In this document: piece after piece, positions 43,147-50,805 of the stretch
Layout of the letters: every line of letters starts with the position of its first letter
Numbering within the stretch: position 1 is the first letter of the stretch
Source: Oxalobacteraceae bacterium
GTDB lineage: Bacteria; Pseudomonadota; Gammaproteobacteria; Burkholderiales; Burkholderiaceae_D
Reading direction: 5' to 3'
NCBI GenBank assembly: GCA_027485795.1
Contig: JAIXQK010000148.1
Coordinates: 1 to 64,000, forward strand
Length of the DNA: 64,000 nt
Translations under genes and position numbers: made by a program
Notes under the pieces: generated by a model
Told to the model about the DNA's origin: nothing
What the model saw: the letters and a program-made list of their open reading frames with translations, nothing else
Database searches by the model: none

Positions 43147-45989
43147 ACGCAATCAATGACAAAGACTTTGGTACACCAGAGCGGGCATCTGCAACGCTGG
43201 TGACTTTAGAGATTGATGGTGTGTCGGTGACCGTGCCCGCAGGCACGTCGGTCATGCGCGCCAGTGCGGAAGCCGGTATCAACGTACCGAAGCTATGCGC
43301 CACCGATTCGCTGGAAGCCTTCGGTTCTTGCCGTGTGTGCCTAGTAGAGATTGAAGGCCGCAGAGGCTACCCGGCTTCTTGCACCACGCCTGTCGAGCCT
43401 GGCATGAAAGTCAGTACGCAGACACCTAAGCTTGCAGATATCCGTCGCGGCATGCTCGAGCTGTACATTTCCGATCACCCGCTGGATTGCCTGACTTGCC
43501 CAACCAACGGCAATTGCGAATTGCAAGACGTGGCTGGTTTGGTTGGCTTGCGTGAAGTGCGCTACACCAAGGGTAGTGCGCCGATCAAGACCCACACCGA
43601 GTTGAAGAAGGATGAGTCGAATCCTTACTTTACCTACGACCCGTCGAAATGCATCGTCTGTAACCGCTGTGTACGTGCCTGTGAAGAGACCCAGGGTACG
43701 TTTGCGTTGACGATTGATGGCCGCGGGTTTGACTCGCGCGTCGCGGCTGGCCAAAACGAACCGTTCATGGAGTCGGAGTGCGTTTCTTGTGGCGCCTGTG
43801 TGCAGGCTTGCCCAACCGCGACCTTGACTGAAAAAACCGTGATCAAGATCGGTATCGCCGAGCACAGCGCGGTGACGACCTGCGCCTATTGCGGTGTGGG
43901 TTGCGGCTTCAAAGCAGAAATGAAGGGCAGTGAAGTGGTGCGTATGGTGCCTTGGAAAGACGGCAAGGCCAACCAGGGCCACTCATGCGTTAAAGGTCGA
44001 TTTGCATGGGGTTATGCGACCCACAAAGACCGCATCATGAACCCCATGATCCGCAAAAAGATTTCTGACCCCTGGCAGGAAGTGTCATGGGAAGAAGCGG
44101 TTTCATATGCAGCCAGCGAATTCCGTCGCATCCAGCAGAAATACGGCAAGGATTCGGTCGGTGGTATTACGTCGTCACGCTGCACGAACGAAGAGACGTA
44201 TTTGGTGCAGAAGCTGGTGCGTGCTGGCTTCGGTAACAACAACGTCGATACCTGCGCACGCGTTTGTCATTCGCCGACCGGCTATGGTCTGAAGCAGACA
44301 ATCGGTGAATCTGCCGGTACGCAAACGTTTGATTCTGTGATGCAGTCGGATGTGATCTTCGTGATTGGTGCTAACCCGGTCGCCGCTCACCCGGTATTCG
44401 CGTCGCAGATGAAGCGTCGCCTGCGTCAAGGCGCCAAGTTGATCGTGGCTGATCCACGTACCACCGAGATGGTGAAGGGCGCGCACTATCAAGCCGACTA
44501 TCACCTCAAGCTGAAGCCGGGCACCAACGTCGCGCTGATCGATGCACTCGCGCATGTGATCGTGACTGAAGGCCTGTTGAAAGATGACTTCATCGCTGAG
44601 CGTTGCGATCTGAAATCTTTCGAAGATTGGAAAAATTTCGTTGCTCGTCCAGAGAACTCGCCAGAGGCCATGGCAGAGATTACCGGCGTGCCAGCCGAAG
44701 AGCTGCGTGGTGCTGCGCGTATGTACGCCACTGGCGGTAATGCAGCGATTTACTACGGCCTTGGTGTGACCGAGCATGCACAGGGCTCTACCATGGTGAT
44801 GGGTATCGCAAACCTGGCCATGGCGACTGGCAATGTGGGTCGCTTGGGTGTGGGCGTGAACCCGCTGCGTGGCCAAAATAACGTGCAGGGCGCTTGCGAT
44901 ATGGGTTCGTTCCCGCATGAACTGCCGGGCTATCGTCATGTGTCTGACAGCATCGTGCGCGCAGAATTTGAATCGCGTTGGGGCGCAACACTCAGCCCTG
45001 AGCCGGGCCTGCGTATTCCTAACATGCTGGATGCTGCGCTCGATGGCAGCTTCATGGGCTTGTATGTGCAGGGTGAGGATATTGTGCAGTCCGACCCTAA
45101 CACGCAGCATGTCGCCAATGGCTTGATGGCGATGGAGTGCTTGGTCGTCCAAGACTTGTTCTTGAACGAGACAGCGAAATACGCGCATGTGTTCTTGCCG
45201 GGTTCTTCTTTCCTAGAAAAAGATGGCACCTTCACTAACGCAGAGCGTCGTATCTCGCGCGTGCGCAAGGTGATGCCACCGAAGACCGGTTATTCGGACT
45301 GGCAGGTTACGCAGTTGCTGGCGAATGCATTGGGCTACCCGATGAACTATTCGCATCCGTCTGAGATCATGGCGGAGATTGCCTCGCTGACCCCGACCTT
45401 CCACGGCGTGACTTACGAGAAGATCGACAAGTTGGGCAGTGTTCAGTGGCCATGCAATGAGAACACACCGGAAGGTACGCCGATCATGCACGTCGATCAG
45501 TTCGTGCGTGGTAAGGGCCGCTTCATGATTACCAAGTATGTCGCGACCGATGAAAAAGTCACGCCGCGCTTCCCGCTGATTCTGACCACTGGTCGTATCC
45601 TTTCGCAGTACAACGTCGGCGCTCAAACCCGTCGCACCGAGAATTCGCGCTGGCATAGTGAAGACCGTCTCGAGATTCATCCGCATGATGCAGAAGAGCG
45701 TGGCATTCATGAAGGTGATTGGGTCGGTATCGACTCGCGTTCAGGACAAACCGTGCTGCGCGCAACCGTCACTGAGAACGTGCAGCCGGGTGTGGTCTAC
45801 ACAACCTTCCACTTCCCGGAATCAGGCGCGAACGTGATCACCACCGATAACTCTGATTGGGCTACCAACTGTCCAGAGTTCAAGGTGACTGCGGTACAGG
45901 TCATGCCAGTGACTCAACCCTCGGAATGGCAGCGCAACTACGAGCGCTTTAATCGCGAGCAGTTGGATTTGGCCAAGGTCGAGGGCTAA
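43143..45989 (+). CDS. fdsA: NAD-dependent formate dehydrogenase catalytic alpha subunit FdsA
   Basis: A 948-residue molybdenum (bis-MGD) subunit. In order: a plant-type [2Fe-2S] domain (CATDSLEAFGSCRVC and ASC), a NuoG-like His/Cys cluster site (DHPLDCLTCPTNGNC), two ferredoxin clusters (CIVCNRCVRAC and CVSCGACVQAC), the MopB [4Fe-4S] site (CAYCGVGC and SCVKG) and the molybdopterin domains. The Mo ligand is Cys375 in ARVCHSPT, so this is the cysteine, not the selenocysteine, form. A molydopterin-dinucleotide-binding domain closes the protein (ILTTGRILSQYNVG near 815). Length is as in the Cupriavidus and Rhodobacter enzymes. Confidence 0.97.
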   Translation: MNAINDKDFGTPERASATLVTLEIDGVSVTVPAGTSVMRASAEAGINVPKLCATDSLEAFGSCRVCLVEIEGRRGYPASCTTPVEPGMKVSTQTPKLADIRRGMLELYISDHPLDCLTCPTNGNCELQDVAGLVGLREVRYTKGSAPIKTHTELKKDESNPYFTYDPSKCIVCNRCVRACEETQGTFALTIDGRGFDSRVAAGQNEPFMESECVSCGACVQACPTATLTEKTVIKIGIAEHSAVTTCAYCGVGCGFKAEMKGSEVVRMVPWKDGKANQGHSCVKGRFAWGYATHKDRIMNPMIRKKISDPWQEVSWEEAVSYAASEFRRIQQKYGKDSVGGITSSRCTNEETYLVQKLVRAGFGNNNVDTCARVCHSPTGYGLKQTIGESAGTQTFDSVMQSDVIFVIGANPVAAHPVFASQMKRRLRQGAKLIVADPRTTEMVKGAHYQADYHLKLKPGTNVALIDALAHVIVTEGLLKDDFIAERCDLKSFEDWKNFVARPENSPEAMAEITGVPAEELRGAARMYATGGNAAIYYGLGVTEHAQGSTMVMGIANLAMATGNVGRLGVGVNPLRGQNNVQGACDMGSFPHELPGYRHVSDSIVRAEFESRWGATLSPEPGLRIPNMLDAALDGSFMGLYVQGEDIVQSDPNTQHVANGLMAMECLVVQDLFLNETAKYAHVFLPGSSFLEKDGTFTNAERRISRVRKVMPPKTGYSDWQVTQLLANALGYPMNYSHPSEIMAEIASLTPTFHGVTYEKIDKLGSVQWPCNENTPEGTPIMHVDQFVRGKGRFMITKYVATDEKVTPRFPLILTTGRILSQYNVGAQTRRTENSRWHSEDRLEIHPHDAEERGIHEGDWVGIDSRSGQTVLRATVTENVQPGVVYTTFHFPESGANVITTDNSDWATNCPEFKVTAVQVMPVTQPSEWQRNYERFNREQLDLAKVEG

Positions 45990-46005
45990 GCCCAGTAAGG
46001 CGATC

Positions 46006-46842
46006 ATGGAACACGGCCCCGGCGCGACCGCTTTAAGCGCAGGTGCGGACACGCTAAAACAGGTGTCTGTATTGCGCTGTCGCGACGGCGCCGTGTCAGA
46101 TAGCCAGGACTGGCTGGCGGTGGAATTGCCCGTCGGGCTTGAGTACAACGGTATCTCGCACGCCGTCATGTTGGCGTCACCAGCGGACTTGGAAGATTTC
46201 GCTCTGGGATTCTCGCTATCGGAAGGTATTGTCGCTAGCAGCAATGAGTTTTACGGTTGTGAGGTCGAGCAGCGCGATGAGGGCAGGTTGGTACACATCG
46301 AGATCGCGAGCGAGCGGTTCGCCGCACTCAAACAACGTCGTCGCAATCTCGCAGGTCGTACGGGCTGTGGACTGTGCGGAACAGAAGCCCTAGAGCAAGT
46401 GGCGCGTGAGCTGGCACCTGTCCTGAATGCTCGCGCAGTAGCGCCGAGTGTACTCGTCGCCGGAATGCGCGCGATGCAGCTAAGGCAACCATTACAACAA
46501 CACAGTGGTGCGACGCACGCAGCTGCTTGGATAGATGAGGCCGGGCAGGTTGCTTGTGTACGTGAGGATGTGGGCCGCCATAACGCGCTCGATAAATTGA
46601 TAGGTGCACTCGCGAAGCAGAAGGCCGATTTTTCGCGCGGTGCCTTGTTGTTAACCAGTCGTGCAAGCTATGAGATGGTGCAGAAGGCGGCAACGATGGG
46701 CATTGGCACAATTGCCGCTATTTCTGCGCCGACCAGTTTTGCAGTAGAGTTGGCCGATCGTTATGGCGTTGCCCTGATCGGTTTCATGCGTGACACCTCG
46801 TACGTGGTGTACACCCATTCAGAGCGATTCAAAGCGGAGTAA
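46006..46842 (+). CDS. fdsC: Formate dehydrogenase sulfurtransferase FdsC (FdhD family)
   Basis: A 278-residue FdhD-family protein that delivers sulfur to the molybdenum cofactor before its insertion into FdsA. The essential Cys pair is in RTGCGLCGTEA (about 119-129). VREDVGRHNALDKLIGA (about 185-201) and LLLTSRASYEMVQKAA are further family motifs. It lies 16 bases after fdsA and four bases before fdsD. Confidence 0.93.
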   Translation: MEHGPGATALSAGADTLKQVSVLRCRDGAVSDSQDWLAVELPVGLEYNGISHAVMLASPADLEDFALGFSLSEGIVASSNEFYGCEVEQRDEGRLVHIEIASERFAALKQRRRNLAGRTGCGLCGTEALEQVARELAPVLNARAVAPSVLVAGMRAMQLRQPLQQHSGATHAAAWIDEAGQVACVREDVGRHNALDKLIGALAKQKADFSRGALLLTSRASYEMVQKAATMGIGTIAAISAPTSFAVELADRYGVALIGFMRDTSYVVYTHSERFKAE

Positions 46843-46846
46843 TTCT

Positions 46847-47071
46847 ATGGAAACCCAGCAACTCGTCAAAATGGCGAATCAGATAGGCGCATTCTTCGAA
46901 GACATGCCAGATCGTGAGCAGGCAAAGGCCGATATTGCGAATCACCTGAAAAAATTCTGGGAGCCGCGCATGCGTAAGGCGATCGTTCAGAAGATGGATG
47001 GTGGCGAGGCAGAGGGCCTGAGTCCCGTGGTTCGAGACGCGATTGATTCGCATCGCGGTTTGCTTTGCTAG
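46847..47071 (+). CDS. fdsD: Formate dehydrogenase delta subunit FdsD
   Basis: A 74-residue small protein of the FdsD family: LVKMANQIGAFFEDMPDREQ at about 6-25, then HLKKFWEPRMRK. It is needed in related bacteria for forming active formate dehydrogenase and is thought to bind the complex during maturation. The ATG at 46847 lies four bases after the fdsC stop; an upstream frame overlapping fdsC was rejected as a start. It is the last gene of the operon. Confidence 0.92.
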   Translation: METQQLVKMANQIGAFFEDMPDREQAKADIANHLKKFWEPRMRKAIVQKMDGGEAEGLSPVVRDAIDSHRGLLC

Positions 47072-47090
47072 TGCATTCTTGCTTCGATGA

Positions 47091-47165
47091 GTCCCGGCCT
47101 ACGCCGGGATAGCATTTCCGGGCGTAATCCTAGCTATGCTTCATCCCTGCGAAGGCTGGGATCCA
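47091..47165. repeat. REP-like repeats between fdsD and the convergent gene
   Basis: TCCCGGC (47092-47098) pairs with GCCGGGA (47103-47109), and a second, weaker arm pair (ATCCC at about 47142, GGGAT at about 47158) follows. The second element reaches into the 3' end of the minus-strand gene that stops at 47134. Confidence 0.7.
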
Positions 47166-47649
47166 CGCTTTCCCCATCTCCAAAGAACAAACGCATCGCC
47201 GCGATGAATTCTTGACGCGCGTGTTTCGACCTACCCAAGACAAACAGTGCATGCCTGTAGATTTCGCTGAGGGACTGCCATCGTTCGACAGGTGGTAGAG
47301 CGATAGCCTGCCTCTGGCATTGGTCCATGACCGCTTGCGGCCAACGTGACAACTCGCGCCACGGTTCATTGTCGGATAGCGGGCGCGGTGTCGCCGCGAC
47401 CGCGTAATGACGGTCGATCATTTCATTGAGCAAGGTGCGGTATTGGTGAACCCCCTCTACTGCGGTACAAACCTGCAGAACTAGTAGCTTACGTTCGTCA
47501 ATACTCAGCGCCTGCCACTGCTGCAGATGTAACTTGACTTCCGCACAATCGAGCTTGTACCGAACCAATAGCGGTATTAGTTCAAGGCTGACGGTGGCTG
47601 GGCCTTCGAATGGATAGAAGCCGTCGGGTGCGAAAGCGGAGTTCGTCAT
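47134..47649 (-). CDS. Nitrate-reductase-associated family protein
   Basis: A 171-residue soluble protein resembling the conserved nitrate-reductase-associated family (Nitr_red_assoc): IPLLVRYKLDCAEVKLHLQQWQAL near 25-48, then LVLQVCTAVEGVHQYRTLL. Its biochemical role is unknown; members are often encoded near molybdoenzymes. Here it follows the formate dehydrogenase operon in convergent orientation. The last residues (SVDPSLRRDEA) are encoded by one of the palindromic repeats, so the original C terminus was probably lost or extended. Confidence 0.78.
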   Translation of the reverse strand: MTNSAFAPDGFYPFEGPATVSLELIPLLVRYKLDCAEVKLHLQQWQALSIDERKLLVLQVCTAVEGVHQYRTLLNEMIDRHYAVAATPRPLSDNEPWRELSRWPQAVMDQCQRQAIALPPVERWQSLSEIYRHALFVLGRSKHARQEFIAAMRLFFGDGESVDPSLRRDEA

Positions 47650-47810
47650 GGCAGGGTGAGTGGCTGAAGCAAAGTACTTCTATGCTTGTCAATGCACTCG
47701 CGGATTATACGTTTGATTCCGATGCTGCCGATGCGGCAGCCTGATCACGTACGGTCATTGATTTGTCATGTCGCGATCGATCGCATGGTCCTGCGGCGCT
47801 GAGAAAAAAA

Positions 47811-47831
47811 GGACGGGCGATTTGCCCGTCC
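47811..47831 (-). terminator. Rho-independent terminator of the first ankyrin gene
   Basis: GGACGGGC (47811-47818) and GCCCGTCC (47824-47831) form an 8-bp GC-rich stem with a five-base loop. On the minus strand it is followed by seven T residues. It lies about 60 bases beyond the stop of the ankyrin gene ending at 47894. Confidence 0.88.
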
Positions 47832-47893
47832 TTGTACAGCCACGCCTCGGAGCGCGTGAGCAGATGGTCTAATCAGAGCAAGCAGTCGACATG

Positions 47894-49573
47894 TTAATGG
47901 TAGTTATCGAATAAGCGGACGAATTCCGGGTTTTTAGAATAGCCTGCATTGGAGATTTCACGTTCGGACGGAACTGCGCCAGCATTCAAAAGCGCGCGAG
48001 TGATCTCCACGTTCTCATTCTTGATGGCGAGCGCAAGCGGCTGAGAACCTTGCAGATATGACCATTCGTCCAGACTCGGGTCATGCACTGGCGCGCCTTT
48101 CTGCAAAAGGTAGTCTACGCAAATGGCATAATTTTTAATGATAGCTTCTTTGAGAATATCCACGGATTTGGTCGCATCGTTCTGCAATCTGTTATCGGCT
48201 ACAAGCATGCGCATGAACGCTTCTTCGGATGTCACTCCGGAATAATCCCCAGTGCTGAAGCCAGTGTAGTAGATCGTACCGGCAGCCAAACGCCCGCGTA
48301 CACTCAAGCCTTTAGCGAGGCGATTCAGGATCGTCGTATCCCGAAGCTTTGCTGCGATCGATTTCAGTCCGGCTTCCTCCGCCAAGCTGTTATCAGGTTC
48401 TATATCGACGCCTCTTTTCAATAAAAGCTTTGTAAAATGGACGTCATCAACTTTCAAGGCCCGTATCAGCTCGGGCTTCAAACCTTGTATCAGCTCGTGC
48501 TTGACCAGTGAGTCGATGGTGGGGTCCGATATCGAGCGAAGCACCGAGGCTAGGTAGCGGTCTCGCCCGCGTACATACTGGTAAACAGCAATGTCGCCCG
48601 AGTTCGCCGCAGCTTCGCGAAGCTCATCCAGTTGATCGTTTGTCATCGGGCCGCGCAGGAGGCCGTAAATCAAAGGAAGCTTTTCTGCGACGCCTGGAAC
48701 CTTCGCGGCAGCGATCAATAGCTTGGCAATATCATCATCGTTGAGAAAGAAATGCACGGCTTGCAGAAGTCTGCTCAGCAAGGTGAAGTCACCGGTTAGC
48801 AGTGCTTTGACATGATGCTCAATACAATTGAATACTGCTCGTTTGCTGCTGTCGGAGATACCATGGAACAGCGCAAGTAGCTGAGGATGGCCAGTACTAA
48901 TACAGAGATCGAGTACAGTTTTGACATTAGTTTCCCAATTTGCGCAGGCCCCTTGCTGCAGCAAGAGCGAAACCATATTGGCATCGCCGCGCTCTACCGC
49001 GATCATCATTGGTGTTCGCCCGTTAGCATCTGGCTGGTCGAGGATAGCTGGATACTGATTCTTCGCGACTGCCAGCAAGTCATTGATAAATTCGATCGGC
49101 GCATCGCAAAGCAGTGCTAGTGTGAGTGCATTTGCACCAACGTTTTGGACTTTGTAAGCGGGAGAGGCCTCTTGCATTTTTAGTGCAAGATCAACGATGC
49201 AATGATTGCGTACCTGCGTCGCGTCTGTACTATGATTTTCTAGAAATCTATCTGGCTTTCTAAGAGAAAACAGTGTTGCAGTGAGTTGATTTTCTAGATT
49301 GAGTGGCGGGCGGATTTCTGTTTTGACCCATGCACCCGAGGCGAGCAGTGCCTTGGCCATAACGAAATTACCATCGAGGATCGATTGGTGTAACGGCGGA
49401 ACGCCGGTTTTTTGTTCATTTAAGAGTGCTCTGATTAAGCTGGAGCGTTCCGATGCAGGCTTGCTTTGAATAACGGGCGTAGCGGGGTGGTTCTGTTGCG
49501 TCGAGACAGTACTGCTCGTCGTTGTCGTACTAGTAGATGATGTTGTTATGGTGGGTGTGATTACTGGCTGCAT
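47894..49573 (-). CDS. Ankyrin-repeat protein (559 residues)
   Basis: A large soluble protein with no signal peptide. The first 50 residues are a Ser/Thr/Pro-rich, probably disordered leader. Ankyrin-like repeats follow: PPLHQSILDGNFVMAKALLASGA (about 60-82), GRTPMMIAVERGDANMVSLLLQQGA (about 185-210), a degenerate middle, and a C-terminal set with YLLQKGAPVHDPSL and PLALAIKNENVEITRALLNAGA (about 515-540). Such proteins mediate protein binding, and in host-associated bacteria many are secreted effectors. The Ser/Thr-rich leader would suit a type III signal, but this is a guess. Base composition is visibly more AT-rich than in neighbouring genes. Confidence 0.85.
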   Translation of the reverse strand: MQPVITPTITTSSTSTTTTSSTVSTQQNHPATPVIQSKPASERSSLIRALLNEQKTGVPPLHQSILDGNFVMAKALLASGAWVKTEIRPPLNLENQLTATLFSLRKPDRFLENHSTDATQVRNHCIVDLALKMQEASPAYKVQNVGANALTLALLCDAPIEFINDLLAVAKNQYPAILDQPDANGRTPMMIAVERGDANMVSLLLQQGACANWETNVKTVLDLCISTGHPQLLALFHGISDSSKRAVFNCIEHHVKALLTGDFTLLSRLLQAVHFFLNDDDIAKLLIAAAKVPGVAEKLPLIYGLLRGPMTNDQLDELREAAANSGDIAVYQYVRGRDRYLASVLRSISDPTIDSLVKHELIQGLKPELIRALKVDDVHFTKLLLKRGVDIEPDNSLAEEAGLKSIAAKLRDTTILNRLAKGLSVRGRLAAGTIYYTGFSTGDYSGVTSEEAFMRMLVADNRLQNDATKSVDILKEAIIKNYAICVDYLLQKGAPVHDPSLDEWSYLQGSQPLALAIKNENVEITRALLNAGAVPSEREISNAGYSKNPEFVRLFDNYH

Positions 49574-49666
49574 GCTGATCCTTTCGATGACGTGGGAAAA
49601 GTTTCGTCATCGGTGTCGGTATCGCAAGTATGGTTCCCTGCCTTTTATGTTTTAACGAAAAGTGCG

Positions 49667-50770
49667 CTAACCAGAGAATTTCACTGCTGGAGCAGAGAAC
49701 GTGCATTCGCCTTCAGTATCATGACTCACCCGAACAGTCATACTACGTTCGACAAAATGCGGATGAATGATGGCCTCCGCGGTACTGAGCACCGGTGTCA
49801 CGCAGCAATCAGCTACCGCAAATAGCGCAACCCATTCCGATTGCGTGCGACTGGCGAAGATCTTAGTCAGTTCCGCTTTTACCGCAAACGCATCCTCGCC
49901 ACCGACTTGTTGGCCCAGTGACCAATGACTTGTCTTTAGGTCAGGACGCTGCAGCACATCACAACACGTTTCCCAGAATTTCAGCTCAAGTGCGCCGACC
50001 GCCATGTAACGGCCATCACTGCAGCGGTAGACCTCGTAGCAGGGAACGCCGCCGGTCAGCAAGTCGCGTGCCGGTGAGGGTGACCTTCCGTCGGAATTCA
50101 GTGCCAGCATAGGCATGATGTGGTGAGCGAACACAGCATCGGTCATTGCAACGTCAATAAAACGGCCCGGTCCGCCCATCTTCACGGCGAGCAGCGCGGC
50201 GAGGATGCCTTGCACTGCGCTCAGTGCGCCACCGAGCAGATCGCCGACCTGCAGGTTTGGAAGCACCGGGCGACCGGTCTGGTCGGCGGTCTGCGCCAGC
50301 ATCCCCGAGTAGCCAATGTAGTTAATGTCGTGTCCTGCCATCTGCGCCAGTGGCCCCTGTTGCCCATAGCCAGTGATTGCGCACATCACCAGCCTGGGAT
50401 TGCGTAGCTTCAGTGTGTTCCATCCTAGTCCTAGCCTGTCCATCACACCGGGTCGGAAGCTCTCTATGACGACATCTGCGGTATCGACCATCTGAAGAAA
50501 GCGCTCGCGCTCGACAACATCTTTCAGGTCGAGCCGCATCAACTGCTTGCCACGATTGACCGCGATGAACAGTTGTGAAAGCTCGTGCTTCACATGGCTC
50601 ATCGTACGTGCGTAATCGCCGGCGCCCTTATCCTCGATCTTGATGACGGTAGCGCCCATGTCAGCCAAATGCATGGTCGCTACCGGGCCAGGCAGCAGCC
50701 GGGTGAGATCGAGGATGGTGAGGCCGGTCAGTGGCAGCGCTGTCGAAGGGGTCGGGGAAATAGACGTCAT
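49667..50770 (-). CDS. CaiB/BaiF-family protein, alpha-methylacyl-CoA racemase-like
   Basis: About 367 residues, class III CoA-transferase fold. The motif AGHDINYIGYSGML (near 150) is characteristic of alpha-methylacyl-CoA racemases, in which the His and Asp take part in catalysis. LTRLLPGPVATMHLADMGATVIKIED at the N terminus is the usual CoA-binding start. It probably epimerises 2-methyl-branched acyl-CoAs, but other CoA-transferase activities are possible. The start at 50770 is uncertain; 50788 is the alternative, and neither has a good ribosome-binding site. It separates two ankyrin genes on the same strand. Confidence 0.85.
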   Translation of the reverse strand: MTSISPTPSTALPLTGLTILDLTRLLPGPVATMHLADMGATVIKIEDKGAGDYARTMSHVKHELSQLFIAVNRGKQLMRLDLKDVVERERFLQMVDTADVVIESFRPGVMDRLGLGWNTLKLRNPRLVMCAITGYGQQGPLAQMAGHDINYIGYSGMLAQTADQTGRPVLPNLQVGDLLGGALSAVQGILAALLAVKMGGPGRFIDVAMTDAVFAHHIMPMLALNSDGRSPSPARDLLTGGVPCYEVYRCSDGRYMAVGALELKFWETCCDVLQRPDLKTSHWSLGQQVGGEDAFAVKAELTKIFASRTQSEWVALFAVADCCVTPVLSTAEAIIHPHFVERSMTVRVSHDTEGECTFSAPAVKFSG

Positions 50771-50805
50771 CCGGCGATTATGCGGCATGCGGGCCGGCCG
50801 GTGAG

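Noticed and set aside
44175-45188. A 337-codon open frame antisense to fdsA
   Set aside because: It mirrors the molybdopterin domains of fdsA; the His/Arg-rich translation is typical of a shadow frame.
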